A stretch of 64,000 nucleotides of DNA from Paenalkalicoccus suaedae (GCF_006965545.2 NZ_CP041372.2:186001-250000), one strand, 5' to 3'; positions 36,308 through 46,309 are shown, counted from the first letter of the stretch. The notes: a model not told the origin generated them from the sequence alone. Numbers and translations are program-made.

Positions 36308-38755
36308 ATGAAGGAACTGCGTCAAGCTTTTATAAAACCTGATGATGAATTTACACCATTTCCATTATGGTTCTGGAACGATGATGTGACAGCTGCTGAA
36401 ATTGAGAGGCAGCTGTTTGCATTTAAAGAGAAGGGGGTAACCGGCTTTATCTTGCATCCAAGAATGGGCCTCTCAAAACGGCTTAGCTATTTATCTGACT
36501 CTTTTATGACATTAGTTCAATTTGCCGTAGAGACAGCGAAGAGAGAAGGTATGCAGGTTATTTTATATGATGAAGGCATGTACCCATCTGGCTCAGCCAA
36601 TGGAGAGGTTGTTAGACAAAACCAGTCCTTTGCTAGTAAAGGAATTGCGTATATAGAGCAGAATTGCAAACAAGGAATGAATGTATTAAAACCAGAGCTT
36701 CAAGAAGGAGAGGAGCTACTATTTGTTGGCGTGATTCCTCAGAGGATCACGAATGATGTTAAAAATGTGTCGATCCTAATTCCCGAAGAAGGTGATGGAG
36801 CATATAGATTTAATGCCTCTTCCGGGGAGGAATGGATGTTTGTATGGATCATCGAAGGATACACGCAAGGCACAATTAGAGGGGTACATCCAGGGGAGGA
36901 TGATGGAGAACCGGGGGCACCGCGCTCTGCTGACCTATTGAATCCAAAAGCCGTACAAGCCTTTATATCTCTCACTCACGAGCGTTATAAAGCATGGCTA
37001 TCTGATTATTTTGGGAAAACAGTCATCGCTATGTTTACAGATGAGCCGGATATTGTTGGGCGCCAGGCTAAACCGGGAATGAAGCCATGGACGTCAGGTT
37101 TGCTATCTGATTGGAAGGCCCGAGGGCTCAAGGAAAGAGATCTTCTTTCCCTTTGGATAGAAACAAAAGACTGCGAGAAAATACGAACAGCATACTCCTC
37201 CTTATTACATGATCAACTACAATTAAGCTATTACAAACAGCTTTCAGATTGGTGTGAGAGCAATGGTATCGCGTTAACAGGACATCCTGCAGAAAGTGAT
37301 GATATGAGTTTGCTAGATACGTTTCATATTCCTGGGCAGGATCTTGTTTGGAGGTGGGTTTCTCCAGATAAAGAAAATAGTCTCACTGGCTCTCATTCTG
37401 TTTTAGGTAAGTCAGCAGCAGATGCGGCTCGACATAGAGGCAGAAGACGTAATTTAAATGAAGTCCTCGGTGCATGTGGACGAAATGGTAGCTGGCATTT
37501 ACCATTAGATGACGTGAAATGGTACCTTGACTGGCTATTTGTCCGGGGTGTCAATATGATTGTTCCTCATGCCTTTTACTATTCTATTCGTGGAAGGGAA
37601 CGTAGTCACGAGCGTCCACCAGATATAGGTCTTCACAGTGGCTGGTGGCCATTTTTTGGTCGTTTTTCTCAGTATATAAAGCGGATGAGCTGGCTTTTAA
37701 CAGATAGTACGAACCACGTAGAAATAGCTGTTCTTTGTACCGATCTACATGTTCCGTGGAAGGTCGTAAAACCTTTGTACGAGAATCAGGTGGAATTTCA
37801 TTATCTAGAGTCATCTTTTTTACATGAACCTTTTAACGTGTTTGATAGACATATCCACGTAAGGGAGCATGCGTATCGCGTTTTGATTATTGATGAGGAC
37901 CTTCCCTTGTCCGATTCGCTTATCTCCTCTCTTCACCAAGTAGCTGATGCAGGAGTCTTGGTTTTGACAAGGGGGGATAGACGAACTTGGGCACGGCGAG
38001 CAACGACTGACTCTAAATTGATAGAAATTCTAGAGGAGATGCGTCCGCAGCGTGCGAGACTAATTCCTACCAATGACCATATAAGACTAGCTCACGTACG
38101 TAAAATGGGTAAGACGTTTTTCATCGTTTCTAATGAGGGGGAATCCTTTTATAAAGGAAGTATTTTTATTAATGAAACGGGCTATCCTGAAGCCTGGTCT
38201 CCGTGGGAAGGGACGATGTGTCGGTTGGAGTACCAAAAATCAGAGGAAGGAACGACCATTCTTTTTACACTAAATCGACGGGAGCTTGTGGTAATTACAA
38301 TGAATCCCGAGCAAGAGCTTCGACTTCCTTTATCATACGTCAGCAAGGAGGAATGGGAGACTGGTCGTCTCTTGACATCCTGGTCAGCAGATCGAATATT
38401 TAATAACGAGGTTACGCAACTAGTCTCATGGACTGATATAACAGGATTTCAAACATGGTCGGGGACTGTCACTTACCAAACAGTCTTTGATTGGGACCCT
38501 CTCCCCAATGAAAGAGAGCTCTTATTGGATTTAGGAGAGGTTTACGAGATTGCAGAGGTCCATCTTAATGGGAAAAAGATCGGTGTAGGCATGTGGCAAC
38601 CGTACATATTCACAGTCAATCCCATGCTACTCAAACAAACATCTAATCGATTGACGGTAAGTGTAACAAACAGTAAAGCATGCGAGATGGATCAGATCCC
38701 ATTCCCTTCTGGCTTACTTGGGCCAGTGCAGATAAACGTGCGTAAACAAGTATAA
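36308..38755 (+). CDS. GH106-type alpha-L-rhamnosidase
   Basis: About 815 residues, no signal peptide. The N-terminal stretch FTPFPLWFWNDDVTAAEIERQL followed by FILHPRMGLSKRLSYLSD and ILYDEGMYPSGSANGEVV is characteristic of the GH106-like family; a jelly-roll beta-sandwich with WSGTVTYQTVF and LDLGEVYEIAEVHLNGKKIGV lies near the C-terminus. It should release rhamnose from RG-I oligosaccharides, feeding the rha operon convergent to it. Two starts are possible: TTG 36266 with AAGGAGGG five bases upstream, or ATG 36308 with GAGGTG five bases upstream. I prefer the ATG from family length. Confidence 0.83.
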   Translation: MKELRQAFIKPDDEFTPFPLWFWNDDVTAAEIERQLFAFKEKGVTGFILHPRMGLSKRLSYLSDSFMTLVQFAVETAKREGMQVILYDEGMYPSGSANGEVVRQNQSFASKGIAYIEQNCKQGMNVLKPELQEGEELLFVGVIPQRITNDVKNVSILIPEEGDGAYRFNASSGEEWMFVWIIEGYTQGTIRGVHPGEDDGEPGAPRSADLLNPKAVQAFISLTHERYKAWLSDYFGKTVIAMFTDEPDIVGRQAKPGMKPWTSGLLSDWKARGLKERDLLSLWIETKDCEKIRTAYSSLLHDQLQLSYYKQLSDWCESNGIALTGHPAESDDMSLLDTFHIPGQDLVWRWVSPDKENSLTGSHSVLGKSAADAARHRGRRRNLNEVLGACGRNGSWHLPLDDVKWYLDWLFVRGVNMIVPHAFYYSIRGRERSHERPPDIGLHSGWWPFFGRFSQYIKRMSWLLTDSTNHVEIAVLCTDLHVPWKVVKPLYENQVEFHYLESSFLHEPFNVFDRHIHVREHAYRVLIIDEDLPLSDSLISSLHQVADAGVLVLTRGDRRTWARRATTDSKLIEILEEMRPQRARLIPTNDHIRLAHVRKMGKTFFIVSNEGESFYKGSIFINETGYPEAWSPWEGTMCRLEYQKSEEGTTILFTLNRRELVVITMNPEQELRLPLSYVSKEEWETGRLLTSWSADRIFNNEVTQLVSWTDITGFQTWSGTVTYQTVFDWDPLPNERELLLDLGEVYEIAEVHLNGKKIGVGMWQPYIFTVNPMLLKQTSNRLTVSVTNSKACEMDQIPFPSGLLGPVQINVRKQV

Positions 38756-38876
38756 TGAGGACTATTTGGTTTCGATTTATAGCTGGTTGAATAAAGCTTC
38801 GTGCATGTATCCGTTATTAGCTTTTAACAAGTCTGCAAATTGAGATCCATGTAGAGCTTCCTCGTTATTCTCAACT

Positions 38877-38920
38877 AAAACGGAGGCTGTCACCTTAATA
38901 GGGGACAGCCTCCGTTTTTT
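38877..38920. terminator. Bidirectional terminator between GH106 gene and rha operon
   Basis: Inverted repeat AAAACGGAGGCTGTC / GACAGCCTCCGTTTTTT with a 12-base loop, placed between the two convergent transcription units. Confidence 0.92.
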
Positions 38921-38937
38921 ATTAGATAAAGGGGAAA

Positions 38938-39297
38938 TTAATAAGCGATTGTTGACATAAGCGCTAATTCAGGCTGCGTAGAATCCAGACGACTATACTG
39001 AACGATAATATCTGTATTCGCTTCAACTTTCATAGCATATGGAACGCCAACAGGAATCGTAGCTCCGTTTTGGTTTTTGAGCTCATTGGTTTTGATATGA
39101 GCCGTCCGTTCATTTTCCACAGTTGCGGTAAGATCTCTAATTGGCTCTTGATCTTCAAAATAAACGGTCATCGTGAGGGATGCCGAATGACCGCTGTCAT
39201 TTAGCACACAAATAGCTTCATGACTGATATGTCTCCCGCTGCTTTCAGGTGGGATAAATCCATCGGGAATGTACCACGTTTTTTTTCCTTGAGACAT
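38938..39297 (-). CDS. Anabaena sensory rhodopsin transducer (ASRT) family protein
   Basis: 119 residues, soluble. The sequence matches the ASRT family along its length: TWYIPDGFIPP near the start, HISHEAICVLNDSG near residue 24, and IIVQYSRLDSTQPELALMSTIAY at the end, where the Anabaena protein has VVQHTRLDSRQAENALLSTIAY-like residues. ASRT is a tetrameric beta-sandwich; the superfamily has been proposed to bind small molecules such as sugars. No rhodopsin gene is near. It is the last gene of the rhaEW-rhaB-rhaA operon, 18 bp after rhaA, in the place where B. subtilis and E. coli carry the rhamnose mutarotase gene rhaM. A rhamnose-related binding or mutarotase-like role is inference. Confidence 0.9.
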   Translation of the reverse strand: MSQGKKTWYIPDGFIPPESSGRHISHEAICVLNDSGHSASLTMTVYFEDQEPIRDLTATVENERTAHIKTNELKNQNGATIPVGVPYAMKVEANTDIIVQYSRLDSTQPELALMSTIAY

Positions 39298-39315
39298 GAT
39301 GCTTCACTCCTTTAA

Positions 39316-40572
39316 TCAGTCCCGCTTTGACAGGACTTCTTCTTCGTACTTTTGGACATTCTTTAGCCAGTCTGTGCCAGAAGGGACGTTTTCTTGCTCG
39401 CAGTAATAATCCCATATTGCACCAAGAGGAAAGGTTTTGAATTCTTCTTGAATGGCAAGCCTCTCCGTAAAATTACCTTCGTCCTGTAGCTTTTTTAAAT
39501 GGTTGTTAGGCATTAGAGCGGCAAATAGTAGAGCCTTCATCATATTGCGTGTGCCAATGGCCCAAGCGGCAATTCGGTTAATGCTAGCATCAAAGAAATC
39601 TAGACCTATTTTTACGCGGTCAACAGCATCATTTCTGACGATCTCAAGAGCAATTTCTTTTAGTTCATCATCAAAAGCGACTACATGATCACTATCCCAG
39701 CGTACTGGTCTAGAGACATGTAGTGCCAAGATATCGTTAAAGGGTAGCATAGCTGAAATTTTGTTGGACACCATTTCCGTTGGGTGATAATGTCCAGTAT
39801 CCAATAAGCACATGATGTTATTTTTAAGCGCATAGCTCATATAAAATTCGTGTGAACCAACGACGTAAGCCTCTGAACCGATGCCAAAAAGCTTACTTTC
39901 AACTGCATCGAGGTTATGCTCTGCCGATATATCGGCGGCAAAGATACGATCCAAAGATTCCTTTAAACGAATTCGTGGTGTGAGTCGATCAGAAGGGACG
40001 TCTTTATAGCCGTCCGGAATCCAAATGTTTGTCAGAGCAGGTGCGCCTAATTCTTCTCCAAAGTATGCGCCAATTTTCCGTGAAGCAATGCAGTGCTCAA
40101 TCCAAAAGTCACGTATTTCTTTATCTGGATGAGATAACGTTAGCCCGTCACTTGCCTTGTCGTGAGAAAATAATGTTGGATTAAAATCAAGACCCACTCC
40201 ATGTTCTTTTGCGAAAGCAACCCAATTTTTAAAGTGCTCGGGTTTTAGCTGATGACGATCGATTTTTTCTTCTCCAGTTTCAGCATAAATAGCATGTAGA
40301 TTGAGACGATGCTTACCAGGAATAAGAGAGAGCGCTTTCGCAATATCCTGACGAAGCTCCTCCGGTGTAGTTGCCTTGCCAGGATAATTGCCTGTGACCT
40401 CAATCCCCCCAGACAGCTCCTGATCGTTTGTCTCAAATCCTGTCACATCATCCCCTTGCCAGCAGTGAATGGATATAGGAATATTTGTAACAGTTTTCAT
40501 AGCGCTTTCTACATCTACGCCCCATGCTTCATACTGTTTTTTTGCTAGTTCATATCGTTCTTTCACACTCAT
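39316..40572 (-). CDS. rhaA: L-rhamnose isomerase RhaA
   Basis: Converts L-rhamnose to L-rhamnulose. 418 residues, the length of the E. coli enzyme. Conserved stretches include [15 protein letters not shown] near residue 34, [44 protein letters not shown] and [15 protein letters not shown] with the metal-binding Glu, Asp and His residues. Its ATG overlaps the end of rhaB by four bases. Mid-operon position between the kinase and ASRT genes. Confidence 0.96.
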   Translation of the reverse strand: MSVKERYELAKKQYEAWGVDVESAMKTVTNIPISIHCWQGDDVTGFETNDQELSGGIEVTGNYPGKATTPEELRQDIAKALSLIPGKHRLNLHAIYAETGEEKIDRHQLKPEHFKNWVAFAKEHGVGLDFNPTLFSHDKASDGLTLSHPDKEIRDFWIEHCIASRKIGAYFGEELGAPALTNIWIPDGYKDVPSDRLTPRIRLKESLDRIFAADISAEHNLDAVESKLFGIGSEAYVVGSHEFYMSYALKNNIMCLLDTGHYHPTEMVSNKISAMLPFNDILALHVSRPVRWDSDHVVAFDDELKEIALEIVRNDAVDRVKIGLDFFDASINRIAAWAIGTRNMMKALLFAALMPNNHLKKLQDEGNFTERLAIQEEFKTFPLGAIWDYYCEQENVPSGTDWLKNVQKYEEEVLSKRD

Positions 40573-41981
40573 AGTGAAGCCTCCTCATTCGGTCTGAAGG
40601 TTTTAATCTCAAAAGAATGTTGAATCATCTGTCTCGCTTCGGATAACGATTGAAAATGGCCTATACCGATAAATTGTACGACTAAATTTCCTAGGGCTGT
40701 TGCTTCAATCGGCCCTGCCTTTACCACTTTACCACTTTTATCCGCTGTCAGCTGATTCAGCCATTCATTCTGTGAACCGCCTCCAATAATATGAATGGTA
40801 CTAAACGATGTACCTGTAGCTTCTTCAATCTCTTTTGCTGTACGTTGATAAGAGATAGCAAGACTATTAAATATACATCGGGCGAAATCCCCTGGTGATT
40901 CAGGCGCAGCTACTCCATTTTGTCTTGTCACCTGTCGAATAGCATCCTTCATAGAAGCAGGCCGTAAAAATTGTTCTTCATTTACAGAGATATACTCTTC
41001 ATAAGTTGATTTTTTGGCCAGTTCAACAAATTCGGCAAAAGAATAAGCGTCATCGTATTCCCGTTTCAATTCCTGAATCATCCACAATCCCATGATGTTT
41101 TTTAACAATCGAAACTGCTTATTATACCCGCCTTCATTCGTTAAATTATAGGAGCGGGCGCGATGATGGTTAACTGGGGTGTCATGTTCCGTTCCAAAAA
41201 GACTCCATGTACCCGAGCTAATATAAAGCGCCTGTTCGTTTGCAGGCACAGCAGCTACTGCAGAGCCGGTATCGTGAGTGGGGGGAAGGATAACGTCTAG
41301 GTCTAGTCCTGTAGCCTCCCTTATTTCAGGCTTTATTCTGCCGAGACGTTCCCCGGGCATTCTAATTGTAGGAAGAAGGTGTTGATCAATCCCTAATTTG
41401 TTTAGAATATCTTGATCCCAATTTCCTGACTGAGCATTCACGAGTTGAGTAGTGGTGGCATTTGTATACTCACTCCCTTTAACCCCAGTGAGGAGGAAGT
41501 GAAGATAGTCGGGAATCATTAGCAAAGTTGTTGCTTTTTTATATACGGTTGGTTCTTGTTTTTTGTGTGCATAAAGCTGATAAATGGTATTGAATGGCTG
41601 GTACTGAATGCCCGTACGGTCATATAAGGCTTCTTGATTTATCACACCTTGTACGTCATCAATGATGCTTTGCGTACGACTATCCCTATATGCAATAGGC
41701 TTCATTAACAGCTCATCCTTTTCGTCAAGTAGCACGTAATCAACAGCCCATGTATCAATCCCAATGCTCTGGGGGTTTAATCCTAAATCTGCGGCTTTTT
41801 TCATGCCAATTACGATTTCTTTATAAAGCCTTTCTATATCCCAGCATTCATAAGGCCCATCCTTCACCATTGTATTAGAAAAACGGTGAATATCTTGCAT
41901 CGATAGCTTTCCGTTTTTAATGGTCCCAGCAATAACTCGTCCACTTGAGGCACCAATATCAACAGCTAGCGAGGTACTCAT
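40569..41981 (-). CDS. rhaB: Rhamnulokinase RhaB
   Basis: FGGY-family kinase of 470 residues that phosphorylates L-rhamnulose at C1. N-terminal ATPase phosphate-1 loop [16 protein letters not shown], second motif [14 protein letters not shown], and adenine-binding [19 protein letters not shown] near the C-terminus. It starts about 115 bp after rhaEW, beyond a very strong hairpin, and overlaps rhaA. GGGGTGATG-type site before the ATG. Confidence 0.95.
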   Translation of the reverse strand: MSTSLAVDIGASSGRVIAGTIKNGKLSMQDIHRFSNTMVKDGPYECWDIERLYKEIVIGMKKAADLGLNPQSIGIDTWAVDYVLLDEKDELLMKPIAYRDSRTQSIIDDVQGVINQEALYDRTGIQYQPFNTIYQLYAHKKQEPTVYKKATTLLMIPDYLHFLLTGVKGSEYTNATTTQLVNAQSGNWDQDILNKLGIDQHLLPTIRMPGERLGRIKPEIREATGLDLDVILPPTHDTGSAVAAVPANEQALYISSGTWSLFGTEHDTPVNHHRARSYNLTNEGGYNKQFRLLKNIMGLWMIQELKREYDDAYSFAEFVELAKKSTYEEYISVNEEQFLRPASMKDAIRQVTRQNGVAAPESPGDFARCIFNSLAISYQRTAKEIEEATGTSFSTIHIIGGGSQNEWLNQLTADKSGKVVKAGPIEATALGNLVVQFIGIGHFQSLSEARQMIQHSFEIKTFRPNEEASL

Positions 41982-42001
41982 TGCACATCACCCCTATTAT
42001 C

Positions 42002-42031
42002 CCCCCTCTCTCTTTGCGAAGAGAGAGGGGG
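42002..42031 (-). other. Intra-operon hairpin before rhaB
   Basis: Perfect 13-bp stem (CCCCCTCTCTCTT, loop TGCG, AAGAGAGAGGGGG) between rhaEW and rhaB, ending about 20 bases before the rhaB start codon. No T-run follows on the minus strand, so it is not a classical terminator; it may stabilise or delimit the rhaEW message or damp rhaB translation. Confidence 0.75.
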
Positions 42032-42094
42032 CTGTAATCGTTAAGCGTTTACCAGCTAACAAACTAGTTAGGCCTGTAAATTCTCTTCCTCCTA

Positions 42095-44164
42095 TTAGCG
42101 AGTAAATGCAGCAGGAACACCGCCATCAACTGTTATCATACAGCCTGTTGTTTTCGCAGCCTTACTAGAGGATAAAAATGCGATAGATTCTGCAATATCC
42201 TTTGGAAGGATATTTACAAGCAGTGCAGTCCGCTTACGGTAATGGTCTTCTAATTCATCTGGTTCAATCCCATAGGCAGCAGCACGTTCTTCCTTCCAAG
42301 AGGAATTCCAAATAGCAGACCCTTGAAGTACTGCATCAGGTAATACCGAATTAACACGAATTCCATATTGTCCCCCTTCTGCAGCGAGGCAACGAGCTAA
42401 ATGTGTTTCCAAAGCCTTTACTGAACTATAGGCGGATGCATTTCTTCCTGCATACACAGAATTTTTTGATCCTACAAAGACCATAGAGCCGCCGGTTCCC
42501 TGTTCCTTCATTAGCTTAAACGCTTCCCGTCCGACGAGGAAATAACCAGTTCCTAAGACATCCATATTTAGTTGCCACTCTTTTAACGTGGTTTCTTCGA
42601 TAGGATTAGATGTTGCTAACCCGGCATTATTCACAATCATGTCAACGCCACCATACTGTAAAATAGCTTCCTTGTAGGCAGCTTGAATATCCTCTTCCTT
42701 CGTTACATCCATTTTCAGCGCAATGGCCTGCTTATCTCCATATTGCTGATTAATCTCTTTAGCCACATGCTCTGCACCTTGGAGATTTAGGTCAGTTACT
42801 ACCACATGGGCGCCACCCTCCGCATACAGCTTACATGTTTCGCTGCCAATTCCTCCTGCGCCACCGGTGACTAGAGCCACTTTTCTAGAAAACTCTGCTT
42901 CTGCAGGGGCTAAGGAAAGCTTATAAAGCTCAAGTGGCCAGTATTCGATTTCGTAAGACTCGTTCTCATTAAGAGAGACAAACTCTCCTAGCGCAGTTGC
43001 CCCTTTCATCACTTGCACGGCACGATTGTAAAGAGCGCCACTAACATTCGCCATCTTCAAATCTTTACCTGTATTAATCATCCCGATTCCTGGAATCAAG
43101 ATAACACGCGGGGATGGCTCAAACATGATATCCCCTTCGTTTTTATTGCGCTCAAAGTATTCTCGATACTCGTTTTTATAAGAAGCGACTTTGTCTGTGA
43201 TTAGCTGTTTTAACTCATCCGTTGATTGACTGGAAGGATCCCAGTCAATAAAGAGAGGAGTCCGTTTTGTGTGGACAAGATGGTCCGGACATGCCGCTCC
43301 AACCTGCGAGAGATTCTCTGCATGCTGACTGTTTACAAATGAAAGGATTTCGGTATTATCGTCGTACGTTAAAATCATCGCCTTCTCTTCAAAAACCTGT
43401 CCTCTGAGATGAGGTAGGACAGCGGACAAGCTCTCCTTCCGTTGATCCTCAGATAAGGACGAATACTTTACACCGCCAAAGGTTTGTTTTTGTTCGGCTG
43501 CTTTTTTAATATATGCTTCCGCTTCATTAATCACATCAATGGTTTTGTAGTAGCTTTCTTTTGCCGTGTCACCCCAAACAACTAGACCATGCTTTTCCAT
43601 TAGTACAAGCTCTGCGTTAGGGTTGGCTTTTACCCCATCGGCGATCATTTTAGACAACTTAAAGCCTGGACGGATATAAGGAACCCATACAAATCGGTCT
43701 CCAAATATGTCTTTCGCAATTTCCTGTCCGTTATCTGCACAGCAAATACTAATAATGGCGTCAGGATGTGTATGATCCACATTCTTATATGGAAGAAAAG
43801 CGTGTAAGAGCGTTTCAATGGATGCACGGGGATGTTTACTATCAATCATACAATGGGAAAGATAGTTCACCATATCTTCGTCAGACATATCCTCTTTATC
43901 TTGTAAAGGAAGAATGTCTGTTAGATTTAAGCCTGTGAAATTATGATGCTTCAATGTGGCGAGATCTGAGCCGCTTCCTTTTACCCACATCACCTCTATA
44001 TCTCGACCTCTAAAATCCTTTTCAGTCGTTTTCATCGACGTGTTTCCGCCACCAAAGTTACAAACAGCTCTGTCTGTTCCAATTAAATTTGAGCGATAAA
44101 CTAATTCATCAAGTCCTGTTGACAACGACGCTTCATCTTGTGTATTCCATAAATTTTTAACCAT
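42095..44164 (-). CDS. rhaEW: Bifunctional rhamnulose-1-phosphate aldolase / lactaldehyde dehydrogenase-type SDR (RhaEW)
   Basis: Fusion protein of about 689 residues. The N-terminal class II aldolase domain (to about residue 420) carries NFGGGNTSMK and the zinc-ligand region VDHTHPDAII, and splits L-rhamnulose-1-phosphate into DHAP and L-lactaldehyde. The C-terminal short-chain dehydrogenase has VALVTGGAGGIGSE, NNAG and YSSVK, and should oxidise or reduce lactaldehyde. The ATG at 44164 has GGAGG six bases upstream; 44176 lies on that site. First gene of the operon, under a TTGAAA-17-TATAAT promoter. Confidence 0.95.
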   Translation of the reverse strand: MVKNLWNTQDEASLSTGLDELVYRSNLIGTDRAVCNFGGGNTSMKTTEKDFRGRDIEVMWVKGSGSDLATLKHHNFTGLNLTDILPLQDKEDMSDEDMVNYLSHCMIDSKHPRASIETLLHAFLPYKNVDHTHPDAIISICCADNGQEIAKDIFGDRFVWVPYIRPGFKLSKMIADGVKANPNAELVLMEKHGLVVWGDTAKESYYKTIDVINEAEAYIKKAAEQKQTFGGVKYSSLSEDQRKESLSAVLPHLRGQVFEEKAMILTYDDNTEILSFVNSQHAENLSQVGAACPDHLVHTKRTPLFIDWDPSSQSTDELKQLITDKVASYKNEYREYFERNKNEGDIMFEPSPRVILIPGIGMINTGKDLKMANVSGALYNRAVQVMKGATALGEFVSLNENESYEIEYWPLELYKLSLAPAEAEFSRKVALVTGGAGGIGSETCKLYAEGGAHVVVTDLNLQGAEHVAKEINQQYGDKQAIALKMDVTKEEDIQAAYKEAILQYGGVDMIVNNAGLATSNPIEETTLKEWQLNMDVLGTGYFLVGREAFKLMKEQGTGGSMVFVGSKNSVYAGRNASAYSSVKALETHLARCLAAEGGQYGIRVNSVLPDAVLQGSAIWNSSWKEERAAAYGIEPDELEDHYRKRTALLVNILPKDIAESIAFLSSSKAAKTTGCMITVDGGVPAAFTR

Positions 44165-44197
44165 GATTACCTCCATAAGAATGTGTCTGATATACGT

Positions 44198-44226
44198 ATT
44201 ATAACGATAGTATTTTATGTTTTCAA
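44198..44226 (-). promoter_or_regulatory. rha operon promoter
   Basis: On the minus strand TTGAAA (44226-44221), 17-bp spacer, TATAAT (44203-44198). The 10-mer TCGTTATAAT covering the -10 box recurs in inverted orientation at the divergent regulator promoter. Confidence 0.75.
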
Positions 44227-44297
44227 TAAATTATTTTGTTTACGAAGATTTTTGTTGTAAAATAAAACTACAGAGATTAAGACGAGGCTACTAAATT

Positions 44298-44307
44298 TCG
44301 TTATAAT
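44298..44307 (+). promoter_or_regulatory. -10 region and putative operator of the divergent DeoR gene
   Basis: TCGTTATAAT, identical and inverted relative to the element in the rha promoter about 100 bp away. It contains the -10 box, so a repressor binding the shared 10-mer could control both directions. Confidence 0.55.
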
Positions 44308-44347
44308 GATGGTTAAAAGATCGAATATGAAATGAGGAGTTTTTAGC

Positions 44348-45124
44348 ATGTTTCAAGAAGAGCCAAAAGTAGCGAAAAGACGACAACGGATTGTAGAAGA
44401 ACTTCAGTCTAACGGGAAAGTTAAAGTGAGTGGCTTAAGTAAGATGCTTCAGGTCACAGAAGAGACCATTAGACGCGACCTGGAATACCTTGAAAATAGC
44501 AACGTATTGATTAGAACAAGGGGAGGCGCCGTTAAAACGGGAGCGGAAGGATTCGAAGTGCCATCTTTAGAGAGAGAGCAACATAATCTTTCCGAAAAAA
44601 AGAAAATAGCCCAAAAAGCACTCGAGTTTGTTCAAGAGGGGGAAATAATTGCGATTGATGCTAGCACAACAACAAGACAATTTGCAAAAGTCCTGCCAAA
44701 CATTCCGATTACAGTCATTACAAACTCTATCCAGGTATCGATTGAGCTAGCGAAAAAAGATCAGATTACCGTTATTTTAACAGGCGGATATCTACGAACA
44801 GAGTCCATGTCTCTCGTCGGCGTTACAGCGGATAAAATACTCAATGATTATCATGTAGATCGCTTCTTTATGTCATGCACGGGACTCGATATTAAATGGG
44901 GGGTCAGCGACAGCCACGAGCTTCAGGCTAAAACAAAGGAGAGGCTAAAGCAATTGGCGGACCAAGTAATTGTAATGGTAGATCATACAAAATTTCACCA
45001 GCGGTCTCTTATTAAATGGATGGAGTTAAAGGATGTATCAACCATTATTACGTCAAGCCTCACACATGCAGATATCCGGGAAGAGTACCGATCGCATGTA
45101 AACAATCTATATGTTGCAGATTAG
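44348..45124 (+). CDS. rhaR: DeoR-family regulator of rhamnose genes
   Basis: 258 residues. N-terminal helix-turn-helix RRQRIVEELQSNGKVKVSGLSKMLQVTEETIRRDLEYLENSNVLIRTRGGAV, then the DeoR sensor domain with IAIDASTTTRQFAKVLPNIPITVITNS, ILTGGYLRTESMSLVG and VIVMVDHTKFHQRSLIKW. It is divergent from rhaEW, matching B. subtilis RhaR (YulB), which represses rhamnose genes and responds to rhamnulose-1-phosphate. ATGAGGAG precedes the ATG. Related to but distinct from the DeoR protein at 19513-20286. Confidence 0.88.
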   Translation: MFQEEPKVAKRRQRIVEELQSNGKVKVSGLSKMLQVTEETIRRDLEYLENSNVLIRTRGGAVKTGAEGFEVPSLEREQHNLSEKKKIAQKALEFVQEGEIIAIDASTTTRQFAKVLPNIPITVITNSIQVSIELAKKDQITVILTGGYLRTESMSLVGVTADKILNDYHVDRFFMSCTGLDIKWGVSDSHELQAKTKERLKQLADQVIVMVDHTKFHQRSLIKWMELKDVSTIITSSLTHADIREEYRSHVNNLYVAD

Positions 45125-45214
45125 TATCGATATGTGTAGAGGGGAAAGGTAGTAAACGATCACCCCTATACAAATCCGAAAAAAACCTTTTGATAGGATG
45201 CCAGTTTTTATGTG

Positions 45215-45260
45215 AAAGAGAGGGTCGTCTGGTAGCGATGTAAGGAGGGCTCTCTTTATT
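45215..45260 (+). terminator. Probable terminator after the rhamnose regulator
   Basis: Stem AAAGAGAG (45215-45222) / CTCTCTTT (45250-45257) with a long loop, followed by ATTTTCTT. Stands between the regulator and the GH43-like genes. Confidence 0.5.
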
Positions 45261-45342
45261 TTCTTAATAAGCAATTTGCAGAGCTGAACGTACTTACACA
45301 TAAACGTCAAATAAATCACCTAATAGAAGGGGGGGATCAACG

Positions 45343-46281
45343 ATGAGTGATTATGTTATACCTGCATCCCCATTATTTAGAGATCCAATTTTTGATGGTG
45401 CTGCTGATCCTACTATTATTTGGAACCACCATGAACAAAGCTGGTGGATTGTTTATACAAATCGAAGGGCAACGGCACATGGTCAAGGAGTTGCATGGGT
45501 CCATGGAACGGACTTAGGGGTTGCCTCATCTACTGATAATGGTCAGACTTGGACGTATCGGGGAGTACTAGAGGGATTGGACGTTGAGTGGGGCAGAAAT
45601 ACATTTTGGGCACCTGAAATTATTTACCATCATGGAACATATCATATGTATGTAAGTTATATCCAGGGGGTGCCTGTGAAATGGGAAGGACATAAAAGAC
45701 AAATCATTCATTATACGAGCAGTGATTTACTAAATTGGACATTTGAATCAATTTTGAATTTAAGCTCAGAGTTTGTCATTGACGCATGCATTCATGAACT
45801 TCCAGAGGGGGGGTTTCGCATGTGGTATAAGGATGAAGCAAATCATTCGCATACTTATGCTGCAGACAGCAAAGACTTGTACCATTGGTCAAATACGTGC
45901 CCTGTCCTAACAGAATATCCACATGAAGGGCCTAACGTTTTTTACTATAAAAAATCCTATTGGATGCTTATTGATAAATGGGAGGGACTAGCAGTCTATC
46001 AATCAAGCGATTGTAAAAACTGGTCTTATAACACTACCATTCTTCATACTCCAGGAACTCGTAAGGAGGATGGTTCCCTGGGATATCACGCAGATGTCCA
46101 CGTGAATGGGGAGGAGGCATATGTGTTTTATTTTACCCACCCTACAAGAGATTCAACTACAAACGAGGATTCCTACGAATATAAGCGTTCATCCTTGCAG
46201 GTAGCTAGATTGGATTTACAGGACGGGCTCATCACTTGCGATAGAAATAAGAATGTTCGAATGAGGCTACAACCTTACTAG
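45343..46281 (+). CDS. GH43-like five-bladed beta-propeller glycosidase
   Basis: 312 residues, no signal peptide. Propeller-type glycosidase features: PIFDGAADPTIIWNHHEQSWWIVYTNRR with a candidate catalytic Asp, NTFWAPEIIYHHGTYHMYVSYI, FVIDACIHELPEGGFRMWYKDE and LGYHADVHVNGEEAYVFYFTHP. This places it in or near the GH43/GH117 superfamily; the exact family and specificity are uncertain. An AGAAGGGGGGG site precedes the ATG. It is followed after 28 bp by a second propeller enzyme, and both likely trim arabinose or galactose substituents of RG-I. Confidence 0.75.
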   Translation: MSDYVIPASPLFRDPIFDGAADPTIIWNHHEQSWWIVYTNRRATAHGQGVAWVHGTDLGVASSTDNGQTWTYRGVLEGLDVEWGRNTFWAPEIIYHHGTYHMYVSYIQGVPVKWEGHKRQIIHYTSSDLLNWTFESILNLSSEFVIDACIHELPEGGFRMWYKDEANHSHTYAADSKDLYHWSNTCPVLTEYPHEGPNVFYYKKSYWMLIDKWEGLAVYQSSDCKNWSYNTTILHTPGTRKEDGSLGYHADVHVNGEEAYVFYFTHPTRDSTTNEDSYEYKRSSLQVARLDLQDGLITCDRNKNVRMRLQPY

Positions 46282-46309
46282 GTTAAAACATTTGGGAGGA
46301 GCATGAATA

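Noticed and set aside
38938-39297. Assignment of the last rha operon gene as rhamnose mutarotase RhaM
   Set aside because: The sequence lacks RhaM features and matches the ASRT family from end to end.
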